From assembly GCA_902776305.1 (NCBI GenBank), contig CACYPS010000020.1:1-64000 (forward strand): DNA of 64,000 bases. Reading direction: 5' to 3'. The translations under genes were made by a program, and so were the position numbers. Positions within the stretch are counted from its first letter, which is position 1; each line of letters begins with the position of its first letter. This DNA comes from an uncultured Lachnospiraceae bacterium (GTDB taxonomy: Bacteria; Bacillota; Clostridia; Lachnospirales; Lachnospiraceae). The notes beneath the pieces were generated by a model. The model was not told where the DNA came from. It saw only the letters and a program-made list of their open reading frames with translations, and made no database searches. Positions 35,271 through 43,611 of this stretch are shown here, piece by piece.

Positions 35271-36200
35271 TTGTTAGACCAAGCGAAAAATACTGATTTA
35301 TTTTGCGATTACTACTCTCAATGGGTAAGCGTTTACAAAGAAGGTGCAATTCGTAAAGTTACGTTGGACAAGTACCTTATGACACAATCGTGGCTCAAAA
35401 AATTAATTCCTGAAGTAAAGTTATGCGATATGAATCGTATAACATATCAACAGCTTCTAAATGACTATGCGAAAGATCATGAACGACAGACTACAATGGA
35501 TTTCCATCATCAAATCAAAGGGGCAATATTAGATGCCGTTGATGAAGGACTTATAGACAGAGATCCGACGAGAAAAGTAATTATCAAAGGAAAACAGCCA
35601 AAGGATAAGAAAATAAAATATCTGAATCAATTCGAGTTACATACGCTCCTTATCAGTTTGGATCTTGGAAAAGAGGTCAATTGGGACTGGTTTATTCTAT
35701 TGGTTGCAAAAACCGGAATGAGATTCTCCGAAGCTTTAGCCCTTACACCAAAAGATTTTGATTTTTCACATCAGTCTTTATCTATTAGCAAAACATGGGA
35801 CTATAAAGGCGATGGCGGATTCCTTCCAACTAAAAACAAGTCTTCAGTTCGTAAAATTCAGATAGACTGGCAGACCGTTGTGCAATTCTCGGAACTCATT
35901 AAAGGTCTTCCGGAGGATAAGCCAATATTTGTAAAAAAGGACAAAGTTTATAATTCAACCGTGAACGATATTCTGGAAAGACATTGCAAAAAAGCGAATA
36001 TCCCTATTATTTCGGTTCATGGATTGAGACATACACATGCTTCTCTGCTTCTTTTCGCCGGTGTGTCTATCGGAAGTGTTGCGAGGAGACTCGGTCATGC
36101 GAGCATGACAACAACACAGAAAACATATCTTCATATTATTCATGAATTAGAGAACCAGGATGTAGATTTGGTAATGCGGTCTTTATCAAGTCTTAGTTGA
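35271..36200 (+). CDS. Tyrosine recombinase (hsdS-associated)
   Basis: 309 residues. An N-terminal SAM-like core-binding domain precedes a tyrosine-recombinase catalytic domain: first Arg in KTGMRFSEALAL (about residue 157), His-x-x-Arg in VHGLRHTHASLL (about 252), then LGHASMTTTQKTYLH with the nucleophilic Tyr near residue 285. It begins at TTG 35271 with GGAGG upstream. Recombinases of this size beside type I systems invert hsdS cassettes in other Firmicutes. Here the gene is bracketed by inverted copies of the hsdS repeat, supporting that role over phage integration. Confidence 0.88.
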   Translation: MLDQAKNTDLFCDYYSQWVSVYKEGAIRKVTLDKYLMTQSWLKKLIPEVKLCDMNRITYQQLLNDYAKDHERQTTMDFHHQIKGAILDAVDEGLIDRDPTRKVIIKGKQPKDKKIKYLNQFELHTLLISLDLGKEVNWDWFILLVAKTGMRFSEALALTPKDFDFSHQSLSISKTWDYKGDGGFLPTKNKSSVRKIQIDWQTVVQFSELIKGLPEDKPIFVKKDKVYNSTVNDILERHCKKANIPIISVHGLRHTHASLLLFAGVSIGSVARRLGHASMTTTQKTYLHIIHELENQDVDLVMRSLSSLS

Positions 36201-36229
36201 GACGGATAGCTATCACACTTACATTATAA

Positions 36230-36252
36230 ACTCACGCTGATGAAGGGTGATA
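36230..36252 (-). repeat. hsdS-type repeat, right of the recombinase
   Basis: Read on the minus strand this is TATCACCCTTCATCAGCGTG, matching 21 of 23 positions of the repeat inside hsdS at 29551-29575. It is inverted relative to the copies at 29551 and 35224. Confidence 0.72.
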
Positions 36253-36322
36253 TTAACGCATGTACGGCTCAGCGAAAAATGCTCATCAACAATTATTTGA
36301 AATATAAATCCAGAGACAGAAA

Positions 36323-36368
36323 AAGCATCGAGCCGCTGATGAACACAGTAGCCCGATGCTTATTTTCA
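36323..36368 (+). terminator. Terminator-like hairpin after the recombinase
   Basis: Stem AAGCATCG / CGATGCTT around a 23-base loop with further pairing potential, followed by ATTTTCATT. It is weaker than the other terminators in the window. Confidence 0.5.
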
Positions 36369-36429
36369 TTAGTAGCAGTCTTCTCCTACAAACCGCCCTT
36401 GTACCTTCATAACTTGTCTTCTCTTGTCA

Positions 36430-37563
36430 TTAACCAAGCTTTTCAGAAAATGTAGCCAGCACCTCCGATATCTTAATCTGCTGCGGGCAGACCTGCTCAC
36501 AGCTGCGGCACCCAAGACATGCCTGTGGGCGCTTGTCCTCCGGCAGTGCGCCTAGGGCCATCGGTGCGATGAATCCGCCGCCGGTGTAGGTGTGCTCGTT
36601 GTACAGTGAAATCAGGTGAGGAATGTCCAGTCCCTGAGGACAGTGGCTGACGCAGTAATGGCAGGCCGTGCACGGTACCGTGCCGACGGACAGCATCTTG
36701 TCGGCGATGCTCATCAGCGCCTTCATCTCGGCATCGTTCAGTTTCTTTTCGTCTGCGAAGGTAACCAGGTTCTTTTCCAGCTGCTCCTCGTTGGACATGC
36801 CGGAGAGAATCATGGTCACGGAAGGGATGCTCTGCAGGAAACGGAACGCCCAGGCCGGGATCTCCTCCTCCGGACGCAGGGCTTTCAGTTCGGCTTCATA
36901 TGCCGGATCAAGCTTCGCCAGCTTGCCGCCGCGCAGAGGCTCCATGACCCAAACCGGAATGTTCTGCTGATCAAGCAGCTCTACCTTTTCTTTTCCGTTC
37001 TGGAAAGTCCAATCCAGATAGTTCAGCTGCAGCTGGCAGAATTCCATATCCTTGCCATACGCATCCAAAAAGCGCTGAAGTACGGGCATGCTTCCATGAC
37101 ATGAAAATCCAAGGTGTCTGATTCTGCCGTTCTGCTTCTGCTTCATCAGGTAACTGTATATTCCATATTTCTCATCGTTCAGATAAGCGTCGATATTCAT
37201 CTCGCACACATTGTGAAAGAGATAAAAATCAAAATACTCCACGCCCAGCTTCTTAAGCTGCTGCTCGAAGATCTCTTCCACCTTGTCCCAATTGGAAGGA
37301 TCGTAGCCGGGAAACTTCGTCGCAATGTAGAAACTGTCTCTCGGATATTTGGACAGAGCTTTTCCCATGACAAGTTCTGAATTTTCTCCGTGATATCCCC
37401 ATGCCGTATCGTAGTAGTTAATGCCATTTTTCATAGCGGTTTCCACCATTCGAAGTGCGGCATCTTCGTCTATTCTTCCGTCATCCCCATCAATGACAGG
37501 CAAGCGCATAGCGCCAAATCCAAGTGCGGATAATTTCATTCCTTGAAAGTCTCTGTAGATCAT
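36430..37563 (-). CDS. Aldo/keto reductase with C-terminal 4Fe-4S domain
   Basis: 377 residues. The AKR barrel shows GFGAMRLP, NYYDTAWGYHGENSE (catalytic Asp and Tyr near residue 58) and DFYLFHNV, with an SP-like NADPH segment later (WAFRFLQSIPSVTMILSGM). The last 90 residues hold two cysteine clusters, CTACHYCVSHCPQG and CLGCRSCEQVCP, so a ferredoxin-like domain binding two iron-sulfur clusters is fused on. This type is common in anaerobic Clostridia; the substrate is unknown. It is 13 bases downstream of a small gene, with which it forms an operon. Confidence 0.92.
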   Translation of the reverse strand: MIYRDFQGMKLSALGFGAMRLPVIDGDDGRIDEDAALRMVETAMKNGINYYDTAWGYHGENSELVMGKALSKYPRDSFYIATKFPGYDPSNWDKVEEIFEQQLKKLGVEYFDFYLFHNVCEMNIDAYLNDEKYGIYSYLMKQKQNGRIRHLGFSCHGSMPVLQRFLDAYGKDMEFCQLQLNYLDWTFQNGKEKVELLDQQNIPVWVMEPLRGGKLAKLDPAYEAELKALRPEEEIPAWAFRFLQSIPSVTMILSGMSNEEQLEKNLVTFADEKKLNDAEMKALMSIADKMLSVGTVPCTACHYCVSHCPQGLDIPHLISLYNEHTYTGGGFIAPMALGALPEDKRPQACLGCRSCEQVCPQQIKISEVLATFSEKLG

Positions 37564-37576
37564 AGTATGCCTCCTC

Positions 37577-37798
37577 TTATTTCATTCGTTTTTCCTGTGC
37601 ATGAATCAGGTAGTCTATGCAGTCAACTCTACGTTGGCTCTTGTGCATTTCGTCAATAAGCTCACAGCGCTGCATTTTCATCTGATGCAGCATCTCCTTA
37701 TAGCTGCCTTTTTCAAAAAGGGTACAGATAAGTTCGCTTGCTTTTTCGCTGCACCCGGCATCTGAGAGCCCCTGCATCAGCTGTTCTGCATCTGTCAT
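37577..37798 (-). CDS. Small helical protein upstream of the aldo/keto reductase
   Basis: 73 residues, mostly helical (SDAGCSEKASELICTLFEKG, then a basic helix ending in YLIHAQEKR). Two or three Cys are present but no metal motif. The heptad pattern in the second half resembles the dimer helix of MerR-type regulators, without a DNA-binding domain. I do not recognise the family. The 13-base spacing to the reductase implies co-expression. A 16-bp palindrome lies about 80 bases upstream. Confidence 0.65.
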   Translation of the reverse strand: MTDAEQLMQGLSDAGCSEKASELICTLFEKGSYKEMLHQMKMQRCELIDEMHKSQRRVDCIDYLIHAQEKRMK

Positions 37799-37878
37799 TT
37801 AAAATATTTCCTCCACCTTCGCATATTCTGGCAATTCCATTATAGCGGCTTGATTTTATCCTCGCAAATGGTGATAAC

Positions 37879-37894
37879 GAATATCATGATATTC
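37879..37894. promoter_or_regulatory. Perfect 16-bp palindrome, candidate operator
   Basis: GAATATCATGATATTC, about 80 bases upstream of the small protein/reductase operon. A perfect dyad at promoter distance fits a dimeric repressor or activator site. No regulator gene is adjacent. Confidence 0.5.
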
Positions 37895-37935
37895 CATTTC
37901 GGAATAATCTGCCCGATTAGAGCTGCTACCTATAG

Positions 37936-37982
37936 AAAAAAGCGGCAAGACCGCACCTATATGGTGACGGCCTTGCCGCTTA
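37936..37982 (-). terminator. Intrinsic terminator of enolase
   Basis: Stem AGCGGCAAG / CTTGCCGCT with an inner CACC/GGTG pairing, followed on the minus strand by TTTTTTC, 30 bases after the enolase stop. Confidence 0.88.
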
Positions 37983-38012
37983 ATTTCGGGTAATAAGGAG
38001 ACTCCGATATTA

Positions 38013-39338
<1,326 letters not shown>

Positions 39339-39349
39339 TTACGAGGATA

Positions 39350-39378
39350 CTCCCGGAAGGTGCAGGGATTTCCGGGAG
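39350..39378 (-). promoter_or_regulatory. Hairpin in the enolase leader
   Basis: 9-bp perfect stem CTCCCGGAA / TTCCGGGAG with an 11-base loop, about 36 bases upstream of the enolase start. It lacks a T-run, so it is more likely a stability or translation element than a terminator. Confidence 0.45.
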
Positions 39379-39398
39379 GACCTCATATGATTTATTCG

Positions 39399-39450
39399 GT
39401 TAGAAGTATCTAACTATTGTTAGTTTACGCTAACTGCTTTCACTTGTCAA
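39399..39450 (-). promoter_or_regulatory. Enolase promoter with two GTTAG-N6-CTAAC operators
   Basis: On the minus strand TTGACA (39450-39445), a 17-base spacer and TAAACT (39427-39422) form a sigma-70 type promoter. A palindrome GTTAG-N6-CTAAC at 39419-39434 covers the -10 box. A second copy of the same half-sites and spacing lies at 39399-39414, exactly 20 bases downstream. Two sites on one face of the helix over a promoter fit a cooperative repressor. Confidence 0.6.
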
Positions 39451-39513
39451 CTGTTTTACTTCTGAAAACTATTGAAAAATCTCGAGGGCAGGTCCAAATT
39501 TCGGTCTATGGTC

Positions 39514-41556
39514 CTATCTATTCATCAACGCAATCACACGCTCAAAATCATATTCTCGAATCACCTCAACCCCTTCAGGATACGGGCCGGACTTGTCTGT
39601 AATAATTACCTCAGCCTCATCCGGACTCTGAACGACTTCCTCTGCCATCATCTCAAAGAAGGTATACTGATTGATTATATCCGTCAGATTGAAATAATCC
39701 GTCAAAAACTTCATAGACGTAGTGCCGGCGACGGCCGCATTGCTGTCCCGCGCCAGGTTCAGCCACACAAAATCGTTTTTAATCAGATCGATTCCGAACA
39801 AATAAGCAAATCGGCTGTCACAGTTCACGGTAAACGAGCTTTGGACTGTTTTGGGCTCAAAGATCTGCCCGGACTGCATTTTATCCCTCAACATAAAACC
39901 GGCCTTGCACAGACATGTCTTAAAAGAGCCCCAGGAGAAGACATTGTCGCAGAAAATAAGATACAGAATCCTCGGATTCGTCTTTCTGAATTTTTCGATA
40001 TTGATATCAAAATACTCGGAACCGCCGTTATACCCGGACGTCTCATCGCCCGAGAAAAAAATCGAGTCAGGCTTCCGCCCGGCCATTGTTCGCCAGGAGA
40101 ATTCTGTCTGTCTTCCCTTAGAATCAATTCCGAATACGGAAAGGTCTATATCATTTACTTTTTCCCAATATGTAAACGCCCGTATTATTTTTGCATTTTC
40201 GATGTGTATTCTTGAACCCTTCGGCAGCACTCCGAATCCGCCCTGAGAAGTATTTTCCTGAATAGGCAGAGCGTAGTTTGCCATGTCAGGGTCAATATAC
40301 ACTTTTCCCAGGCGTCCTTTTAAAGCCGACTTCAAGTATTCTTTCAGGGTACTTGTCAATCTGTCCCTATGCTCAGCACTGATAATTGAACGCCTCTGAC
40401 TGCATTCTTCCTCCGTTTCGGTGTGAACGCGCAACCGATTGTACTTGGTGAATTTAAAAGTCCTGGCTTCTGCATCAAACCGGTATTGGCCATACTGTAT
40501 CAGGAGCTGAATAAGAACGATTAGATTTCTGCTATCCAGACATTCTATAACGCAGTCCAAATCTTCATCGCTGCTGCATCTGCTGATCAGGTAATTCAGA
40601 TTTCTTAAGACCGCTCCGGACCCTTTCCGCTTTTTCAGGCACGAAGCAGCCTTTCGGACATCGCCCGAAGCCATCGCTTTTTCAAATGCAGCATACGCGG
40701 ACAGATTCTCTTTCCCGCGCATAACATTGACAAATGCTTTTGCCTGCTCGGTCTTCGCCCGAAAATGAATGTGATGCAGCAATCCGTTCCATACGTGCTT
40801 CTTCTCACAGCAGTTTTCGATATCGCATTTTCCCGGTACCGCAAGCAGGTCGATAACGGATGTTATGAACACTCTGTCTCTGTTCTTTAGATTCAGTTTT
40901 CTGATATTTTTATTATCATAGGACCGATAGTTCAGCTCTTCGACGATTTTGATCACATCGGACATTTTCAGATGCGCTGCGAGGCTGATATTGCGAAGGT
41001 CCAGCAGTAAACGCACAGCGGTATTCTTAGATGCAATCTTCGAGGGCAGATAGTTATAGTCTGTTATGTATTGGCAGACCAGACTGTATTGCAGCTCGCT
41101 TAACGGACGCGTTCCGGCAAGAAGGTCTGAAACGGTCTGTTCAAGCTTCTTTTCCGCGTCGGCTTCCGTCAATATCGAAAACTCTTTAATTGTTATGTTC
41201 TCTTTAAAGGCGGTTCTTTCAAAATTCTCTTCAAATATTGAGTGTCCGGCTTCTGAAAAATCCCCCATTCCGTACGTTATGAAATAATGAAGCAACTGAT
41301 CGAAAGCAAGCTGTTCTTCTGTGAGAGCGCGCACGCTTTCCGGGAAGCCTCTGTAGAACGGTTCGGGAACGTCTTCTCCAAGTTGTTCGGACACATAGGA
41401 TATCATATCCGTTTCAGCCAGTTTCTCCCCTGAAACAATGCGGATTCCGAACAGGTTTGCCAGTGAAAATACAACTTCGAACGCATTTTTCTCATCACCG
41501 GTTTCCGAGACCAATATATGTTTTTGGAACAAATAGTCTTTAAAAAGCTCTTTCAT
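39514..41556 (-). CDS. TerD-domain protein with long helical N terminus
   Basis: About 680 residues. The first 400 are helical and repeat-like, not a family I can name. Residues 455-620 form a TerD domain: PKGSRIHIENAKIIRAF, then NDIDLSVFGIDSKGRQTEFSW, SIFFSGDETSGYNGGSEYFDINI (calcium-ligand-rich loop) and YLIFCDNVFSW. TerD proteins belong to tellurite-resistance and stress systems that bind calcium. I chose ATG 41556, with AGAGGG upstream; an in-frame GTG is three codons earlier. It follows the Ro60-like gene on the same strand after a 211-base gap that holds a structured RNA, so the two probably work together. Confidence 0.72.
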   Translation of the reverse strand: MKELFKDYLFQKHILVSETGDEKNAFEVVFSLANLFGIRIVSGEKLAETDMISYVSEQLGEDVPEPFYRGFPESVRALTEEQLAFDQLLHYFITYGMGDFSEAGHSIFEENFERTAFKENITIKEFSILTEADAEKKLEQTVSDLLAGTRPLSELQYSLVCQYITDYNYLPSKIASKNTAVRLLLDLRNISLAAHLKMSDVIKIVEELNYRSYDNKNIRKLNLKNRDRVFITSVIDLLAVPGKCDIENCCEKKHVWNGLLHHIHFRAKTEQAKAFVNVMRGKENLSAYAAFEKAMASGDVRKAASCLKKRKGSGAVLRNLNYLISRCSSDEDLDCVIECLDSRNLIVLIQLLIQYGQYRFDAEARTFKFTKYNRLRVHTETEEECSQRRSIISAEHRDRLTSTLKEYLKSALKGRLGKVYIDPDMANYALPIQENTSQGGFGVLPKGSRIHIENAKIIRAFTYWEKVNDIDLSVFGIDSKGRQTEFSWRTMAGRKPDSIFFSGDETSGYNGGSEYFDINIEKFRKTNPRILYLIFCDNVFSWGSFKTCLCKAGFMLRDKMQSGQIFEPKTVQSSFTVNCDSRFAYLFGIDLIKNDFVWLNLARDSNAAVAGTTSMKFLTDYFNLTDIINQYTFFEMMAEEVVQSPDEAEVIITDKSGPYPEGVEVIREYDFERVIALMNR

Positions 41557-41598
41557 GTTGCCCACCCTCTAATCTGTTATGTCAGCAATAAAAGTGAA

Positions 41599-41688
41599 AA
41601 ACCACTGAGGCGATATCGTCAAATTGGAATCAACATGACCCGGAGGTCTGTTTGAGAGAAGTAAATTTGACTAGCTGCCCAGTGGTTT
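41599..41688 (-). ncRNA. Structured RNA between the Ro60-like and TerD genes
   Basis: Three nested stems on one axis: AAACCACTG / CAGTGGTTT (41680-41688 with 41599-41607), GTCAAATT / AATTTGAC (41664-41671 with 41618-41625) and GACC / GGTC at 41637-41648. On the minus strand the outer stem ends in TTTTT. A 90-base rod with internal loops resembles a Y-RNA stem or a large attenuator. No coding potential. Confidence 0.55.
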
Positions 41689-41767
41689 CATTCATTATTA
41701 TATCACTTTGTGATACTGTTTTCTATATGTTTAGATTTTTCTGGTGTGAGACTGCTTTGATGGCATC

Positions 41768-43237
41768 TCAGGCAACAGTGATAGCCGCATATCTGTCGGA
41801 ACCTATGATCTTTTCCATCGCCTCCACAGGATTTAATCCTACACACTGCATGACCTGACGGAACACAGCTGCAGACTGACCGCTAACCAGCTGTACGCCG
41901 ACACGGTTCTTGTCCGCATGGAACACATCGTGGCGGCTTGCCACATTCCAGAAGATGATGTTCGGGATCCGATAACCGCGCTTACGGAATCGTCTCGCCA
42001 TCTTCTCATAGAAGGTCCAGTCCTTATCACCGCAGTAGTCGATCTCCATGTCGGAGATAACAATCAGGGACTTCGGCATATCTTCCTGTGCCACATGGTT
42101 CTTCACGGCGATCTCCAGCACGTGGCTGAATGCGGCCTGAAGATTCGTGTTGTTCGCCCAGTCTCTCATGTTGATACTACGGATCTTCTGCGCCAGAGTC
42201 TCACCCTTCAGCATCTGGATTCGGGATGTTCCGGAAAATGACATGAACATGTTATGGTACGGTCCGGTATTTCTTTCTGCGAAGTACACCGCCAGGCCGA
42301 CAGATGTTGCCATCGGTCTTCCGTACATGGAACCGGAGGTATCTGCAATGACCAAAGCATTGGTTCCTGCCTCTACGTAATCCGGCAGCTGACGCCACTG
42401 GGCTTCCAGTACGTCATCTTCCTTGACTCGGATTCCACTCCAGCTCATTTCCATGACCTTTTCAACAATGTCGTACGGAAACAGCGCTGCAGAGTGGATT
42501 GTCTCCGTGCCACTTGCCGCCTCACGGACGAACTCGCCAAAACGGTCCGCATCATGCTTCATGAATGCATTTCTGTAGATCATCATGGCTCTGGAAGGAA
42601 CCGCAGAGTAGCGGATCTCATCCCAGCGTCCCGCGGACATGAGTGCTTCCACCACGCCGATCTGCTTACGCATAGCGCGGACGAGGCGCTTGAACTCATA
42701 TACTGAGTAACCTAATCTCTGTGCCGTCAGGATACCGAGCTTTCTGGTGTTCCGAGATGATGCATCTGCCGTCTTGATCCACTTTGCGAGCAGGGAGATT
42801 GCATTTCCCGCCTGCAGATTCTGACGGTCTTCCTCGAACTGTCTCTTCATCGCAGCCCACATCTCGTCCTCCATCGGAGTACCGATCAGGCAGTACAGGT
42901 CGTCGTAACGGCCGTATACACCGATCAGATCCAGGTTCGGACGCAGCGCTTCCGGATGGTACTCTGCCATGAATTGCAGGATCGTACGGAAGGTCTGTCT
43001 TTCACCCAGTCCGCCTCTGACGTCTCGCGCGTAGAAGGCAGTCTTGGTCGCAAAAAGCGGATCTAACTTAAAGGCCTCGGAAAAAAGACGGGTAATCCGC
43101 TCCTTATCCGCGCTGCGGAGTGAACCGGCCGTTCCGAAGAAGTCCAGTCTTGCATCGCCTGTGGTGTTTAACGCCACGGCTCCGTTTTCGGTTCTTGTAA
43201 ATGCAGCGTTCTTTATGGCTGCTTCAGCGAAATTCAT
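41768..43237 (-). CDS. Ro60-like DUF2828 / von Willebrand A protein
   Basis: 489 residues. The N-terminal 280 match the DUF2828 helical-repeat region: ENGAVALNTTGDARLDFF, FYARDVRGGLGERQTFR, GVYGRYDDLYCL, SLLAKWIKTADASS, RLGYSVYEFKRLVRAMRKQIGVVE and YSAVPSRAMMIYRNAFMKHD. The C-terminal 200 are a von Willebrand A fold with metal site DTSGSMYG. Helical repeats plus a vWA domain is the layout of Ro60/TROVE proteins, ring-shaped RNA binders that sort misfolded RNA with Y RNAs. The family link to Ro is inferred from architecture and context. AAGGAGGAAAAG precedes ATG 43237. A run of tRNA-like RNA units lies just upstream on the same strand. Confidence 0.8.
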   Translation of the reverse strand: MNFAEAAIKNAAFTRTENGAVALNTTGDARLDFFGTAGSLRSADKERITRLFSEAFKLDPLFATKTAFYARDVRGGLGERQTFRTILQFMAEYHPEALRPNLDLIGVYGRYDDLYCLIGTPMEDEMWAAMKRQFEEDRQNLQAGNAISLLAKWIKTADASSRNTRKLGILTAQRLGYSVYEFKRLVRAMRKQIGVVEALMSAGRWDEIRYSAVPSRAMMIYRNAFMKHDADRFGEFVREAASGTETIHSAALFPYDIVEKVMEMSWSGIRVKEDDVLEAQWRQLPDYVEAGTNALVIADTSGSMYGRPMATSVGLAVYFAERNTGPYHNMFMSFSGTSRIQMLKGETLAQKIRSINMRDWANNTNLQAAFSHVLEIAVKNHVAQEDMPKSLIVISDMEIDYCGDKDWTFYEKMARRFRKRGYRIPNIIFWNVASRHDVFHADKNRVGVQLVSGQSAAVFRQVMQCVGLNPVEAMEKIIGSDRYAAITVA

Positions 43238-43252
43238 TGTCTTTTCCTCCTT

Positions 43253-43350
43253 TCCTTAAGTAGGCGCACTTGCTGCGTCATAATGGTATCCTCTTGAGGA
43301 TTTCCTTAAGTTGGCGCACTTGCTGCGCCATATTGGTACCCTCTTGAGGG
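43253..43350 (-). repeat. Two 49-bp tandem hairpin repeats in the Ro60-like leader
   Basis: Copies at 43302-43350 and 43253-43301. Each holds a small stem (CCCTC/GAGGG or CCTC/GAGG) and a second stem around CAGCAA (GGCGCA-GCAAG-TGCGCC). They end in AACTTAAGGAA and run directly into the ribosome binding site of the DUF2828 gene. CAGCAA is shared with the four RNA units upstream. Confidence 0.75.
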
Positions 43351-43369
43351 CTTCCGCTGTTAATAGTCA

Positions 43370-43446
43370 TGACCCTGTAAACTAAGGATTCGAACCTCTC
43401 ATCAGATTATGAGTCTGTTTCTCCAATAAGTTTGCTGTAAGGGTCA
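43370..43446 (-). ncRNA. tRNA-like RNA unit D (Met-CAU-like anticodon arm)
   Basis: 77 bases closed by a perfect 7-bp stem TGACCCT / AGGGTCA, followed by TACAGCAA. An anticodon-type arm CAGA-CTCATAA-TCTG displays CAT, as in methionine tRNA, and a T-arm-like GGTTCGAATCC follows. The D-arm is not normal, and six extra bases lie between the T-arm and the closing stem, lengthening it as in a Y-RNA stem. It is not a standard tRNA gene; a Y-RNA-type tRNA mimic is the best reading. Confidence 0.6.
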
Positions 43447-43454
43447 CATATTCA

Positions 43455-43519
43455 GGACACATTTTCATTCAAGGCCAATTAGCCTATAAGTCCCCAAGAC
43501 TTGCTTGCTGTCAGTGTCC
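43455..43519 (-). ncRNA. tRNA-like RNA unit C
   Basis: 65 bases closed by GGACAC / GTGTCC, then TGACAGCAA. Two internal hairpins are visible, AAGTC-TTGGG-GACTT and AGGC-TAATTG-GCCT. There is no T-arm consensus. It is the most reduced of the four units, but keeps the closing stem and the ACAGCAA motif. Confidence 0.5.
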
Positions 43520-43528
43520 CGTTCTTCA

Positions 43529-43606
43529 GGATGCATTAATTCATTAAATTCCATGGTTAACAGTCATGTGCTTTCTTGAATAGGCAATATTTTGCTGTAG
43601 GCATCC
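43529..43606 (-). ncRNA. tRNA-like RNA unit B (Asn-GUU-like anticodon arm)
   Basis: 78 bases closed by GGATGC / GCATCC, then CTACAGCAA. An anticodon-type arm CATG-ACTGTTAAC-CATG presents GTT in a 7-base loop, as in asparagine tRNA. The T-arm consensus is lost (AATTTAATGAATT). It lies six bases from unit A and ten from unit C. Confidence 0.5.
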
Positions 43607-43611
43607 CACAG

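Noticed and set aside
35271..36200. Phage or genomic-island integrase
   Set aside because: No phage genes or tRNA attachment site is seen nearby, and the flanking repeats match hsdS, favouring a cassette recombinase.
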